Positions 1 through 7,524 are shown, counted from the first letter of the stretch. The stretch: 20,394 nt of DNA from Chlamydiota bacterium (GCA_027449725.1 DAIDLB010000171.1:1-20394), one strand, 5' to 3'. The notes: generated by a model from the letters alone, not told the origin. Numbers and translations: made by a program.

Positions 1-299
1 AATTCGGGGTGGTTTTGGACGACTTTTGGCAAAGACCGGATCAGGCGCTTGAGCAGCTCCGGCTCTTGGCCGACTTGCGTATGAATGAAAAGCGCTTGGA
101 TGAAAGGGATGGTTCGAAGAGAAGCAGGAAGGGGCTGGCCGCTTTGAAACGAAGAAAGAGTCTTATAGCGCACAAAGTCGGGATTGTAAAAGGGACGATC
201 CGAACGAATGGCGCCTAAATAATAAGGATGAGGCTCATTTGCGATTCGCTCAATACAAGGCCCCTGTTGATATAACGAATAACCATCATTAATTGACAT
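1..299 (-). CDS. Unrecognised protein, N-terminal part (runs off left edge)
   Basis: An open frame with no stop runs on the minus strand from an ATG at 299-297 to base 1, about 99 codons, so the C-terminal part is missing. The protein starts MSINDGYSLYQQGPCIERIA and is soluble-looking, with no signal peptide or membrane segment in the visible part. A purine-rich stretch (GGTGG) lies about 5 nt upstream of the ATG. A good promoter candidate with a perfect TATAAT -10 lies at 329-356. These two signals are why I take this frame as real rather than the short plus-strand frame at 9-218 opposite it. I do not recognise the family. Confidence 0.6.
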   Translation of the reverse strand, partial: MSINDGYSLYQQGPCIERIANEPHPYYLGAIRSDRPFYNPDFVRYKTLSSFQSGQPLPASLRTIPFIQALFIHTQVGQEPELLKRLIRSLPKVVQNHPE

Positions 300-328
300 A
301 AAACCACCGAAATTAAATATCTCACTAA

Positions 329-356
329 ATTATACACAAAATTACATCTAATACAA
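329..356 (-). promoter_or_regulatory. Sigma70-type promoter for the left-edge gene
   Basis: On the minus strand there is a perfect TATAAT (334-329) preceded by TTGTAT (356-351) with a 16-nt spacer. It lies in a very AT-rich stretch between the stop at 394 and the ATG at 299. The -10 is strong and the -35 is weak. The predicted leader is about 25 nt. Nothing else is visible in 300-393. Confidence 0.45.
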
Positions 357-393
357 ACTAAAATAATATTTATCAATTGTGGTGCTGATATTT

Positions 394-1146
394 TTAAAAC
401 CCACTTGTTGAATAGAGCCTGTTCGGGAAATAGACCATCTGGATTACCTGTTCCGCGGTGACGATGATCGTCGCGCTCGTCTTGTTGTAAGTCCGACCAT
501 TTGACGAAAACGGCAGATACTCAATCGTCAGATAAGAGCCGCTTGCCGTAACCGTCTGGACGTTCGGAATAAAACCGCCCAAAATCGGCGGATTGAACAC
601 CCCGCTGAGCGTCGTGAAAATTCCGACCGTATTTTGCCTTCCGTTTTGATAGATCGGGTTTGTGTTGAAGTCGTTGAATACCGATGCCAAATCAGCTGCC
701 CGCATCACTGCGTCGATGTCGTATCGCGGGAGTTCCCCCTGGGGAAAGGTGGAAGAGAATCCCAGCTGCCATATCGGTTTGGGGGAATAAACTACCAGGG
801 TCACCTGTTCCACAGGAACGATGATATACTGGTTCCTTGTCGAAGAGCCGTTCGGAAGATAGGTCACGGTAAGGAGCGTCTTATTGAGCGACGCTACGGC
901 GCTCTGAACATACGGGATAAACCCGCCTTGAACATAGGGAGCGAAGGTCGGACTCGCGATAAAGCCGCTTCTCGTTTGGATCCCCACTTCCGAGAGGTTT
1001 GTATAGTACGGCGCAGCATTGAACATCGTCACGATCGCTTCAATTTCCGGCCCCCGGATCGTCGGGTCGATCTTGTAGAGCGTCAGAGGTGGATCGGCAA
1101 AGAGGGTCGATAGAGCCAAAAGAATTGAGAAGATTGCACCCTTCAT
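394..1146 (-). CDS. Exported protein with two tandem copies of a ~100-residue unit
   Basis: 250 residues from the ATG at 1146-1144, which has a GGAAAGG ribosome-binding site 6 nt upstream. A TTG 15 nt further up is in frame but less likely. Residues 1-17 (MKGAIFSILLALSTLFA) are a clear signal peptide, so the product is periplasmic or outer-membrane associated. The mature part is two repeats, about residues 24-123 and 142-241. Each starts with a D-x-x-x-R helix-like stretch and then has GGFIPxVQ (residues 74-81 and 190-197). Each continues with a TVTYLP or TIEYLP strand and ends with VEQVTLVVYSP or AEQVIQMVYFP. This looks like an internal gene duplication of a small alpha/beta unit. I do not recognise the family. 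It is monocistronic and separated from both neighbours. Confidence 0.8.
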   Translation of the reverse strand: MKGAIFSILLALSTLFADPPLTLYKIDPTIRGPEIEAIVTMFNAAPYYTNLSEVGIQTRSGFIASPTFAPYVQGGFIPYVQSAVASLNKTLLTVTYLPNGSSTRNQYIIVPVEQVTLVVYSPKPIWQLGFSSTFPQGELPRYDIDAVMRAADLASVFNDFNTNPIYQNGRQNTVGIFTTLSGVFNPPILGGFIPNVQTVTASGSYLTIEYLPFSSNGRTYNKTSATIIVTAEQVIQMVYFPNRLYSTSGF

Positions 1147-1177
1147 AAGCCGCCTTTCCAAAGTAGATAGAGGGTAA

Positions 1178-1205
1178 ACTTTAGATCAAGGAAGGATAAA
1201 TGCAA
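1178..1205 (-). promoter_or_regulatory. Candidate promoter for the two-repeat exported protein
   Basis: On the minus strand, TTGCAT (1205-1200) and TAAAGT (1183-1178) are separated by 16 nt, about 25-30 nt upstream of the ribosome-binding site of the gene starting at 1146. Both hexamers are imperfect, so this is a modest prediction. It sits in the only gap (1147-1215) between that gene and the stop of the HAD gene. Confidence 0.3.
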
Positions 1206-1215
1206 AATGATTTTT

Positions 1216-1938
1216 TTAAAAAAGAGCGATTCCGGCCAGCGGTTCTCTGGGAATGGGAACGGCCAGGATATCGAACGCCGCGTCTTCATTCATTTGGGAA
1301 AAAAGCTTCTCGTAGTTTACAGAGACGAAGCGGCCCGGGTGTCTGTCAAACTCTGCTGCTGAAGAGTACAGATCATCGAGGATGACATAGCTGTAGATAT
1401 CCCGAATTGCGCAGTTTTCCCTTAGCCAGTATTCGATCTGGCGCCCGCGATAGTGCTTCAGAGAAAACCCATACTCCTCCAGGCAATGGTCGGAAGGAGT
1501 TTTGAAATCCTTGGGAAGCTCCCCATGATATTTCAATGAGGCATAGGAAGCATCGTCATCCGGCGTCTTGTCGAGAATCCTCTCAGCGATCCAGGGCTGG
1601 TCGGCGAAAACGTCCTGTATCAGCTCTTCTTTCGTCAGAAACTCTCTCCACGAAGAGCTAATCACAAACACAAGGCGAAGCCCCAGGTCTTCTACGCGCT
1701 GAGCGAGCGACTGCAACCGCTCAAGCGCGCTCTCGGAGAGACACGCCGCTTCGGCTCTTTTCATAGCCATATATTCGGCCTTGGCTTGAGAGAAAACCGA
1801 GCGGCCCGCATAGCGGGGCTGCTGGAGAAGCTGCGTATACTTTTCGCCGATTGCCCATTGAGTTCGTCCATTATACAGCCGGTCGATCATCACGCCATCC
1901 ATATCGAGGAAGGCAATCGCAAGAGGTCTTCCTATCAT
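1216..1938 (-). CDS. HAD-superfamily phosphatase, HAD_SAK-like
   Basis: 240 residues, probably a cytosolic phosphatase. Motif I is FLDMDGV (nucleophile Asp12, second Asp14). Motif II is the SSSWR signature at residues 94-98. A conserved RGRQIEYWL lies at 164-172, and the metal-binding acidic pair is VILDD at 185-189. DxDG plus SSSWR plus ILDD is the pattern of the HAD family first noted as a module in 'Swiss Army Knife' RNA-repair proteins. Members also occur alone and their substrates are mostly unknown. The ATG (1938-1936) overlaps the RNase Z stop as ATGA, so translation is probably coupled. It is the last gene of the lon operon. The family call is confident. A role on RNA ends is inferred only from the family name and from the neighbour. 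Confidence 0.82.
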   Translation of the reverse strand: MIGRPLAIAFLDMDGVMIDRLYNGRTQWAIGEKYTQLLQQPRYAGRSVFSQAKAEYMAMKRAEAACLSESALERLQSLAQRVEDLGLRLVFVISSSWREFLTKEELIQDVFADQPWIAERILDKTPDDDASYASLKYHGELPKDFKTPSDHCLEEYGFSLKHYRGRQIEYWLRENCAIRDIYSYVILDDLYSSAAEFDRHPGRFVSVNYEKLFSQMNEDAAFDILAVPIPREPLAGIALF

Positions 1939-2843
1939 GATTTGGGAAAGGGAAAGCGTTTCAAATCTTCGGCAACGTGGGTGTTGGGAAAGACGGTGCG
2001 CGCCTCGGCCCCCAGTTCCTCGAGATCGCGGTAGCGCGCCGAAAAATGGGTGAGGATCAGCTGCTCTACGCCGGCTTCTTTCGCGATCTCCGCCGCTTGC
2101 AGCGCCGTCATGTGCATATACTCATGGGCCAAATCGCGGTCTTTATCGAGATAGGTGCTCTCGCAGATCAGCACCTTCGCGCCGCGCGCGATCTCGACAG
2201 CTTCCTTGCACGGGCGCGTATCGACGACGTAAGCAACGGCATCGCCCGGGCGGACATGACTGACCTCATCGAGTGCGACGAGACGGCCGTCGATTTGGAG
2301 GCGCCCTTCTCTTTCCAGCTTGCGAACATTCGGCCCGTCGACGCCAAAGCGCTTCAGCGCCTCGCGATCGAATTTGATCGTATCGGGTTCGGTGATCCGC
2401 CAGCCGACATTCTCGACGCCGTGCTGCAAGAACGCGGCTTCGATCCGGAATTTGCCGTCGTCATCCACCAGCCCCTCTTTTTTTACCGGATGTTCAACGA
2501 CTTTGATATTCTCGCGGTAGATGCATCCATAGCGGAGGGCGTCGAAGTACTTCTTGCCGCTTGCCGGGTAGTAGCAGTGGATCGGATGCTTCACCTTATC
2601 GAGGTTGAGGCGCATGAGCATCGAGCCGACGCCAAGGCAATGGTCGCCATGAAAATGGCTGATCAGAATGCGCGTGACGACGGGAGGCGCAACTTCTGCA
2701 AAGATGAACTGCCGCTGCGTCCCTTCGCCCGGGTCGATGAGGATACCCTCGTCATTCCAGCGGATAAGATACGCGCCGTGATTGCGGTGGCGCGTCGGCT
2801 GCTGGCTTGAGCAGCCGAGGATCGTAATGTCGCGCACGCTCAT
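1935..2843 (-). CDS. rnz: Ribonuclease Z (tRNA 3' endonuclease)
   Basis: 302 residues, the usual short (bacterial) RNase Z length. It is a zinc metallo-beta-lactamase-fold enzyme that cuts pre-tRNA 3' trailers in the cytosol. The zinc-binding HFHGDH signature is at residues 63-68. Further ligands lie in the VVDTRP stretch, [11 protein letters not shown] and the C-terminal LTHFSARY. The N-terminus [20 protein letters not shown] and the DPGEGTQRQ segment are typical of the family. The frame stays open upstream of the ATG at 2843, but that extension lies inside the rhomboid gene and has no homologous look. The chosen ATG forms an ATGA overlap with the rhomboid stop. In Chlamydia an RNase Z-family gene lies close to lon in the same way. 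Confidence 0.95.
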   Translation of the reverse strand: MSVRDITILGCSSQQPTRHRNHGAYLIRWNDEGILIDPGEGTQRQFIFAEVAPPVVTRILISHFHGDHCLGVGSMLMRLNLDKVKHPIHCYYPASGKKYFDALRYGCIYRENIKVVEHPVKKEGLVDDDGKFRIEAAFLQHGVENVGWRITEPDTIKFDREALKRFGVDGPNVRKLEREGRLQIDGRLVALDEVSHVRPGDAVAYVVDTRPCKEAVEIARGAKVLICESTYLDKDRDLAHEYMHMTALQAAEIAKEAGVEQLILTHFSARYRDLEELGAEARTVFPNTHVAEDLKRFPFPKS

Positions 2844-3799
2844 CGCACTCTCCGAGCAAAGCAGGGGAAGCGTCCGAAGATCGCCCCCATGACAAATCCG
2901 ACGATGTGGGCTGTATTGGCCAGCGCAACCGGGAACGTGATCGGCGTAAAGACAGCCAGAAAAAACGAGACGATCTGAAGGCCGAGCATCGCAAAAATGA
3001 AGATCGCAAGAAACAGGATCGTCGAACGATGGACCGGATATCCTTCCCAAGGGGCGATTTTCTCGCGCATCCAGATAAAGCCGGCCCATCCCGTCACAAT
3101 GCCGGAAAAACCAAGAAAAAGAGGGCCGCTCATCAGATATTGCGCCGTATTCGTCACCACGGCGAGCAGAAGGGTCAAAGAGAGGAGGCGGAAAAACCCG
3201 ATCCTCTCTTCGATCGGCCGCCCGAGCACCCAAAGCCAAACCATGTTGAAGAGGATATGGAGAAAGCTCAGGTGAAGGATCGACGGCGATGCCAGCCGCC
3301 AGAGTTCCCCTTTCCTGATCTGGACAAACAAAGGCCCTTCGATCCCGGAGGTGTCTTCTCCCTTGAGCTTGAAGGATACGATGTCGTAGAGGCCGTGCCA
3401 ATAAGGGGCGGTCGGAAGATCATAGACGAGGGCCTCCTGCACCGGCGTCGAGAGCGGCGGAGCTTCTTTTTCCTGAGACAGCTCCTGAAAAAAGTTGAGC
3501 ACATAGACAAAGAGGCAAATCGCCAAAAGAAGCACTGTAAGCGGCGCCTTTTTCCCGATCTTCGGCTCCGGCAGCTCCCCTTCTTCGATCGGCTCGGCAC
3601 TGTTGTAGCGGAGATCGGACGGATTGGCGCAAAATTGCTTCAGCTCCTCCGCCGCTTCGGCCAGGCGGTCTTCATCGGCAACCCAGATCTGGCAATGGTC
3701 GGGAGATGCCTCGCACCGGTTTTCAATCCCCCGCTCAAGGAGATACGCGCTGAAGCGGCGCGCCTGGGATTCGTTGGGAACAGTTCCGATCAAACGCAT
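2840..3799 (-). CDS. glpG: Rhomboid intramembrane serine protease, GlpG type
   Basis: 319 residues. Residues 1-60 form a soluble cytoplasmic domain like the N-terminal domain of GlpG ([20 protein letters not shown], with DHCQIWV). A first membrane segment is at about 86-104, and the rhomboid core of six helices follows from about 170. Catalytic features are visible: HILFN (His181 and Asn185, oxyanion), GFSG with catalytic Ser232, and ANTAHIVG with catalytic His298. [11 protein letters not shown] stretch precedes the first of these, as in GlpG. It should cleave membrane proteins within or next to the bilayer; the substrate is unknown. The ATG overlaps the upstream nucleotidyltransferase gene by 10 nt and the stop overlaps rnz by 4 nt. 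The loop between the first helix and the core (about residues 105-165) is long for GlpG. Confidence 0.93.
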   Translation of the reverse strand: MRLIGTVPNESQARRFSAYLLERGIENRCEASPDHCQIWVADEDRLAEAAEELKQFCANPSDLRYNSAEPIEEGELPEPKIGKKAPLTVLLLAICLFVYVLNFFQELSQEKEAPPLSTPVQEALVYDLPTAPYWHGLYDIVSFKLKGEDTSGIEGPLFVQIRKGELWRLASPSILHLSFLHILFNMVWLWVLGRPIEERIGFFRLLSLTLLLAVVTNTAQYLMSGPLFLGFSGIVTGWAGFIWMREKIAPWEGYPVHRSTILFLAIFIFAMLGLQIVSFFLAVFTPITFPVALANTAHIVGFVMGAIFGRFPCFARRVR

Positions 3800-4278
3800 T
3801 GGCGGATCTTCTCAATGAGCGTGGTGGTAGCCAGCGTCGGAATCCGATCGACAAGGTGAAGCCGGGCGCCCATTTTTGCGACCGCCCTTGCTTCGACGCA
3901 ATCGGCTCCATACTCGGCGCCGTTCACGTGGACGTCGGGCCGGATCCTCTCAAGGACGGTGCACGGGTCGGTCTCCTCAAAATAGGAAACGAAGTGGACA
4001 AACTCGAGCGCGGCCATCATTTCCAATCTGTATTGCAAAGAGACGATCGGACGGAGCGGACTTTTGTAGCGACGGATCGAATCGTCGCTATTGAGGAGGA
4101 CGAGCAGACGGTCTGCCTGGAGCGACGCCTGGTGGATCATGTAGAGATGCCCCGCGTGCATCAGGTCGAAAGAGCCGTTGAGCGTAGCCAGGGTAAGCCC
4201 TTTCTGGCGAACCTCTTCAAGATGCTTTGGATCGACGAACTTTTTTTCGAGCCACGGCCGGCTTTTTGGGTTGAGCAT
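3790..4278 (-). CDS. rfaE2: D-glycero-beta-D-manno-heptose 1-phosphate adenylyltransferase-like protein
   Basis: 162 residues, single-domain nucleotidyltransferase of the RfaE/HldE C-terminal type. The signature NGSFDLMHAGH is at residues 34-44 (usual form NGCFDLLHxGH; the Cys is Ser here). It is followed by RPIVSLQYRLEMMAAL, a VNGAEYGADCVEA segment and a TLATTTLIEKI tail that matches the family's ST-T ending. The known reaction is ATP plus heptose 1-phosphate to ADP-heptose for LPS core. A related cytidylyl- or adenylyltransferase role cannot be excluded. I chose the ATG at 4278 because AGGAG lies 7 nt upstream. This start lies 62 nt inside the end of lon. No heptose kinase or isomerase gene is in view. 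Confidence 0.85.
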   Translation of the reverse strand: MLNPKSRPWLEKKFVDPKHLEEVRQKGLTLATLNGSFDLMHAGHLYMIHQASLQADRLLVLLNSDDSIRRYKSPLRPIVSLQYRLEMMAALEFVHFVSYFEETDPCTVLERIRPDVHVNGAEYGADCVEARAVAKMGARLHLVDRIPTLATTTLIEKIRQCV

Positions 4279-6745
4279 GTTTTTTCTCCTGGGGGAATAC
4301 GATCGGAAATACCTCGTCGTAATATTCGACGAAGTGGACATCGAGACCCTTTTTCAAAAAATCGGGCAGCTCGTCGTAGTCGCGCAGATTTTCTTTCGGG
4401 AAAATCAGCACCGTGAGCTTTGAGCGCCTCGCGGCGATCAGCTTTTCTTTTAACCCGCCGATCGGAAGAATGCGCCCCGTCAGCGTCAGCTCTCCCGTCA
4501 TGCCGAGGTTTTCCGGCACGGGCCTCCCCATGAGGAGTGAGAGGAGCGCCGTCACCATTGTGATGCCGGCCGAAGGGCCGTCTTTCGGCGTCGCCCCCTC
4601 AGGAATGTGGATGTGGACCTGCGACTTCTCAAAAAATGGGATCTCCGGCGCATAATCGCGGCTGCGGTTTTGCACATAACTCCAGGCGATCTGCGCAGAC
4701 TCCTTCATCACATCGCCCGCCTGCCCCGTGAGCTTCATCTCGGTCTTTTCCGCAGGATAGAGGATCGTTTCGATATAGAGCGTCGCGCCCCCCATCGACG
4801 TCCATGCGAGTCCGGTGCAAACGCCGACCGGCATCTTGTCGTAGTAGCGGTCGCTCGTAAAGATCGGCTTGCCGAGGTAGTCTTTCAGTGACTTTTCCGT
4901 GACGGTTGTCTTTGAGTGTTTTTCCCGTTCCTTGTCGGACAGTCGAGCGACTTTCACCGCCACCTTCCGGAACACTTTTTTGATGTTGTTCTCGAGGGTG
5001 CGCACTCCCGCTTCCCTTGCGTAGCCGTTGATGATCTGCGCCAGGGCGTCTTTCGTAAGGGCGACATCGCTTGCCTTGAGCCCCATGTTCTTCCGATTCT
5101 TCGGCACGAGGTATTTGTTCGCGATCTCGATCTTTTCGGCCTGGATGTAGCCGGAGAGCCGGAGGATCTCCATCCGGTCTTTGAGCGGCTCCGGGATTGT
5201 GTCGAGGACGTTGGCCGTGATGATGAAGAGCACGTTCGACAAATCGGCCGGCACGTCGAGATAGTGGTCGTGGAAATCGCGGTTTTGTTCCGGATCGAGC
5301 ACCTCGAGGAGCGCCGATGCCGGATCGCCCTGGAAGCTCATCCCCATCTTGTCCACCTCATCGATCATGATGACCGGATTCATCGTCTGCGCCGATTTGA
5401 GTGCCTGGATCATCTTGCCCGGCATTGCGCCGATGTAGGTTCGCCTATGCCCTTTGATCTCCGCCTCGTCGCGCATGCCGCCGACGGAGAAGCGGAAAAA
5501 TTTCCGATTGAGGGCCCTCGCGACGCTCTTGCCGATGCTCGTCTTGCCGACGCCCGGGGGGCCGACAAGGCAGATGATGCTCCCCTTGACGCCGCCGGTC
5601 AGCTTGCCGACACCGATGAACTCGAGGATCCTCTCTTTGATGTCTTTCAGGCCGTAGTGATCTTCTTCGAGTACTTTTTCCGCCTTCTTCAGATCGTGCG
5701 TCTCCTGGCTATAGATCCCCCAGGGGACAATCGTGAGCCAATCGAGGTAGTTGCGGCAGACGCCGTATTCGGCCGACTGCATCTCGAGCGAGGAGAGCTT
5801 TTCCTGCTCTTCGCGGATCACCTTCATCACCTCATCGGGCACTTTCCGCTCTTTGAGCCTCTCTTCGAATTTCTCGGCGTCGATCGTCTTGTCGTCTTTT
5901 TCCATGCCGAGTTCTTTCTTGATCGCCTTGAGCTGCTCGCGAAGGAAAAACTCGCGCTGCGTCTTCGAGATCGTCGCTTCGATCCGCTGGTTGATCGTAC
6001 TCTGCAGCTTGCTGATATCGAGCTCTTTTTTAAGGAGCATCAACGCCTTGTCGATCCGCGCCTGAATATCAAACGTCTCGAGCACATCCTGCAATTCATC
6101 CCGTGTCGCCGTCGTAAGCGCCACGGCGAAGTCGGCCAGGCGTCCCGGCTCGGTAAAATCGGAGTGGCCGAGGAAAATCTGCAGCTCCTCTTTGAAAAGA
6201 GGATTGAGCTTCAAGAGCTCCTTGATCGTCGTGATGATGCTGATCGAATAGGCCTTCAGCTCCTTGGAGAGAGACTCGACAGGGGGGTCGTCGTGGTACT
6301 TCACCTTGGCCGAAAGATATTTCCCTCGGATCGGCTTTTCGATGACAACCCGCTTTTCCATATTGAGGACGACCTGCGCGCCCCCCTGCTCGATCGGGAT
6401 GATGCGCAGGATGCGCGCCACGACGCCTACTTGGCAGAGATCGTCGATTCCCAGTTTATAGATATTAGCGTCTTCTTTGTGGGTCAAAAAGAGGCCGAGG
6501 CATTTATGCTCGGTCTTGGCGACTGTTTTGAGCACTTCATAGTAAGCGCCCGGCTCAATGACAATCGGCGCGGCCATGCCCGGAAAAAAAGGCCTCCGGT
6601 TTAGGGGCAGCAAAAAAAGCTTGTCCGGATGGGACTGCCCCGAAACAAGAGCTTTCTCTTCTTTTTTCGGGATAAGAACTTCTTCCTCGGGGACGTCGGC
6701 GTCATGGATAGTCGGTTCTTCCAACGGATTTTCTTCGTCGTTCAT
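4217..6745 (-). CDS. lon: ATP-dependent Lon protease (LonA)
   Basis: 842 residues from the ATG at 6745. An in-frame GTG two codons upstream (6751) is an alternative. Domain order is a LonN substrate-recognition domain (about 40-240, with LFLLPLNRRPFFPGM), a coiled-coil linker (about 240-340), an AAA+ module and a C-terminal protease. Walker A GPPGVGKT is at 395-402 and Walker B IMIDEVDK at about 459-466. The sensor region (LFIITAN) follows. The protease dyad is Ser725 in PKDGPSAG and Lys768 in GGLKEKL. An acidic N-terminal leader of ~30 residues and a basic Lys/Arg-rich tail (AQPKKPAVARKKVRRSKAS) extend beyond the core. The enzyme degrades misfolded and regulatory cytosolic proteins. It is first in a five-gene minus-strand operon and divergent from tsaB. 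Confidence 0.97.
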   Translation of the reverse strand: MNDEENPLEEPTIHDADVPEEEVLIPKKEEKALVSGQSHPDKLFLLPLNRRPFFPGMAAPIVIEPGAYYEVLKTVAKTEHKCLGLFLTHKEDANIYKLGIDDLCQVGVVARILRIIPIEQGGAQVVLNMEKRVVIEKPIRGKYLSAKVKYHDDPPVESLSKELKAYSISIITTIKELLKLNPLFKEELQIFLGHSDFTEPGRLADFAVALTTATRDELQDVLETFDIQARIDKALMLLKKELDISKLQSTINQRIEATISKTQREFFLREQLKAIKKELGMEKDDKTIDAEKFEERLKERKVPDEVMKVIREEQEKLSSLEMQSAEYGVCRNYLDWLTIVPWGIYSQETHDLKKAEKVLEEDHYGLKDIKERILEFIGVGKLTGGVKGSIICLVGPPGVGKTSIGKSVARALNRKFFRFSVGGMRDEAEIKGHRRTYIGAMPGKMIQALKSAQTMNPVIMIDEVDKMGMSFQGDPASALLEVLDPEQNRDFHDHYLDVPADLSNVLFIITANVLDTIPEPLKDRMEILRLSGYIQAEKIEIANKYLVPKNRKNMGLKASDVALTKDALAQIINGYAREAGVRTLENNIKKVFRKVAVKVARLSDKEREKHSKTTVTEKSLKDYLGKPIFTSDRYYDKMPVGVCTGLAWTSMGGATLYIETILYPAEKTEMKLTGQAGDVMKESAQIAWSYVQNRSRDYAPEIPFFEKSQVHIHIPEGATPKDGPSAGITMVTALLSLLMGRPVPENLGMTGELTLTGRILPIGGLKEKLIAARRSKLTVLIFPKENLRDYDELPDFLKKGLDVHFVEYYDEVFPIVFPQEKKHAQPKKPAVARKKVRRSKAS

Positions 6746-6793
6746 GCTCACTCGCGTTTTCGGATCCTATTCTCAGGGTATTACTCTGCCGGC

Positions 6794-6821
6794 TATATAA
6801 GAGTCAAAAGACAATGGTAAA
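6794..6821 (-). promoter_or_regulatory. Candidate lon promoter
   Basis: On the minus strand, TTTACC (6821-6816) and TATATA (6799-6794) are separated by 16 nt, giving a leader of about 40 nt to the lon ATG. The -35 lies inside the 19-bp palindrome at 6814-6832, so a protein bound there would block this promoter. An alternative pair, TTGACT (6807-6802) with GTAATA (6784-6779), is possible but has a worse -10. Confidence 0.35.
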
Positions 6822-6832
6822 GACTTTACCAT
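6814..6832. promoter_or_regulatory. Perfect 19-bp palindrome, candidate operator between lon and tsaB
   Basis: ATGGTAAAGACTTTACCAT is a perfect inverted repeat of two 9-nt arms around one central base. It sits in the divergent lon/tsaB gap, where it could serve both directions, and it overlaps the best lon -35. There is no T-run after it, so it is not a terminator. It does not match CIRCE or any operator I can name. Confidence 0.5.
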
Positions 6833-6834
6833 CC

Positions 6835-6863
6835 TGTGCAAAATCAAGCAATCAGAGTATACT
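6835..6863 (+). promoter_or_regulatory. Candidate tsaB promoter (near-leaderless)
   Basis: TATACT (6858-6863) is a good -10. It has a weak TGTGCA (6835-6840) 17 nt upstream. The -10 lies inside a perfect 12-bp palindrome, AGAGTATACTCT (6854-6865). Transcription from it would start about 4 nt before the tsaB ATG at 6874, which agrees with the absence of a Shine-Dalgarno sequence there. Confidence 0.35.
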
Positions 6864-6873
6864 CTCTGCCCAA

Positions 6874-7443
6874 ATGGAAGCTTTGATTCTTGATACCAGC
6901 ACCAACCGCCCGTTCCTCCTCCGGGCCGCAGATGGACAGCCGATCGATCTCCTCCTGCTCGAGGGGGGTGAAAAACTGTCGCGGGAACTCGGCGCGGAGG
7001 TAAAAAAATTCACACGGAGCCGCCCCGATTTCATCGCTATCGGGACCGGCCCCGGCTCTTTTACCGGCATCCGGGTCGGCGTCGCCATCGCCAAAGCGCT
7101 TGCCTTCGGCTGGGACATCCCTCTCGTCGGCTTTCCCAGCCTTCTAAGCTTTGCCCCCGCGGAAGCCCCTTTCGCGATCCTCGCCGATGCGCGGAGCGGC
7201 GGCCTCTACTGCCAAAGAGAGGAGACGTGCGAGCTGCTTCCGATCGAGACGGCGCCGCTTGCCCTCGCGGGCGTCCCGCTCTTCTCACCCCACGCTTCGC
7301 AAATCGCCAAACGGGCCCATTTTCCGCAGGGAGTCGAAGAGGCCCTGCCCAATGGCGCCGCCCTCTCAAAACTCTCTTTTCAGAGGAAAAAGAGCTCTCC
7401 TCTCGCCCCATTCCCTCTTGCTTATCTTGATGGAAAGGCGTAA
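6874..7443 (+). CDS. tsaB: tRNA threonylcarbamoyladenosine biosynthesis protein TsaB
   Basis: 189 residues, ASKHA fold. TsaB pairs with TsaD (and TsaE) in the cytosol to make t6A37 in tRNAs reading ANN codons. The N-terminus MEALILDTSTNRPFLL and the family signature GTGPGSFTGIR (residues 57-67), followed by GVAIAKALAF and a P-L-V-G-x-PSL stretch, are diagnostic. The protein is slightly shorter than typical TsaB (about 215-230), with a trimmed C-terminal region. The frame is open 60 nt further up to an ATG at 6814, but that would add unrelated residues encoded by the palindrome, so I place the start at 6874. No ribosome-binding site precedes it. Chlamydia has the same gene (annotated there as a gcp/ydiC-like protein) next to lon. 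Confidence 0.93.
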   Translation: MEALILDTSTNRPFLLRAADGQPIDLLLLEGGEKLSRELGAEVKKFTRSRPDFIAIGTGPGSFTGIRVGVAIAKALAFGWDIPLVGFPSLLSFAPAEAPFAILADARSGGLYCQREETCELLPIETAPLALAGVPLFSPHASQIAKRAHFPQGVEEALPNGAALSKLSFQRKKSSPLAPFPLAYLDGKA

Positions 7444-7454
7444 AATCCTATAAG
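7427..7454 (+). promoter_or_regulatory. Candidate rpsU promoter
   Basis: TTGATG (7427-7432) and TATAAG (7449-7454) are separated by 16 nt and straddle the end of tsaB. The predicted start near 7461 gives an rpsU leader of about 65 nt, which would contain the hairpin at 7465-7495. Confidence 0.4.
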
Positions 7455-7464
7455 ATAGAATCCA

Positions 7465-7495
7465 TTCTTGTCCGGGCAAGGTGCCCGACCAAGAA
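7465..7495 (+). promoter_or_regulatory. Two-tier hairpin in the rpsU 5' leader
   Basis: TTCTTG (7465-7470) pairs with CAAGAA (7490-7495). After a 2x2 internal loop, CGGGCA (7473-7478) pairs with TGCCCG (7482-7487) around a 3-nt loop. No U-run follows, so it is not an intrinsic terminator for tsaB. It may stabilise the message or act as a leader control element for rpsU. Confidence 0.45.
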
Positions 7496-7524
7496 AAGAG
7501 CATCCAAAACAACCCAGGTAGGAA

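Noticed and set aside
9..218. Plus-strand open frame at the left edge
   Set aside because: It is opposite a better-supported minus-strand frame that has a promoter and stays open to the edge. Its translation is Lys/Arg-rich with no features.
2844..3401. N-terminal extension of the RNase Z frame
   Set aside because: It lies wholly within the rhomboid gene and translates to Arg/Ser-rich sequence without family resemblance. The ATG at 2843 has an ATGA junction and the normal RNase Z start.
2906..3859. Plus-strand open frame opposite the rhomboid gene, rich in Arg/Lys/Asp
   Set aside because: Antisense to a rhomboid protease with all catalytic residues. The composition is typical shadow coding.
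4916..6604. Long open frame (562 codons) on the plus strand opposite lon
   Set aside because: It is antisense to a fully recognisable Lon. Its translation is Arg/His/Asp-rich with no domain, as expected from the GC-rich codon use of lon.
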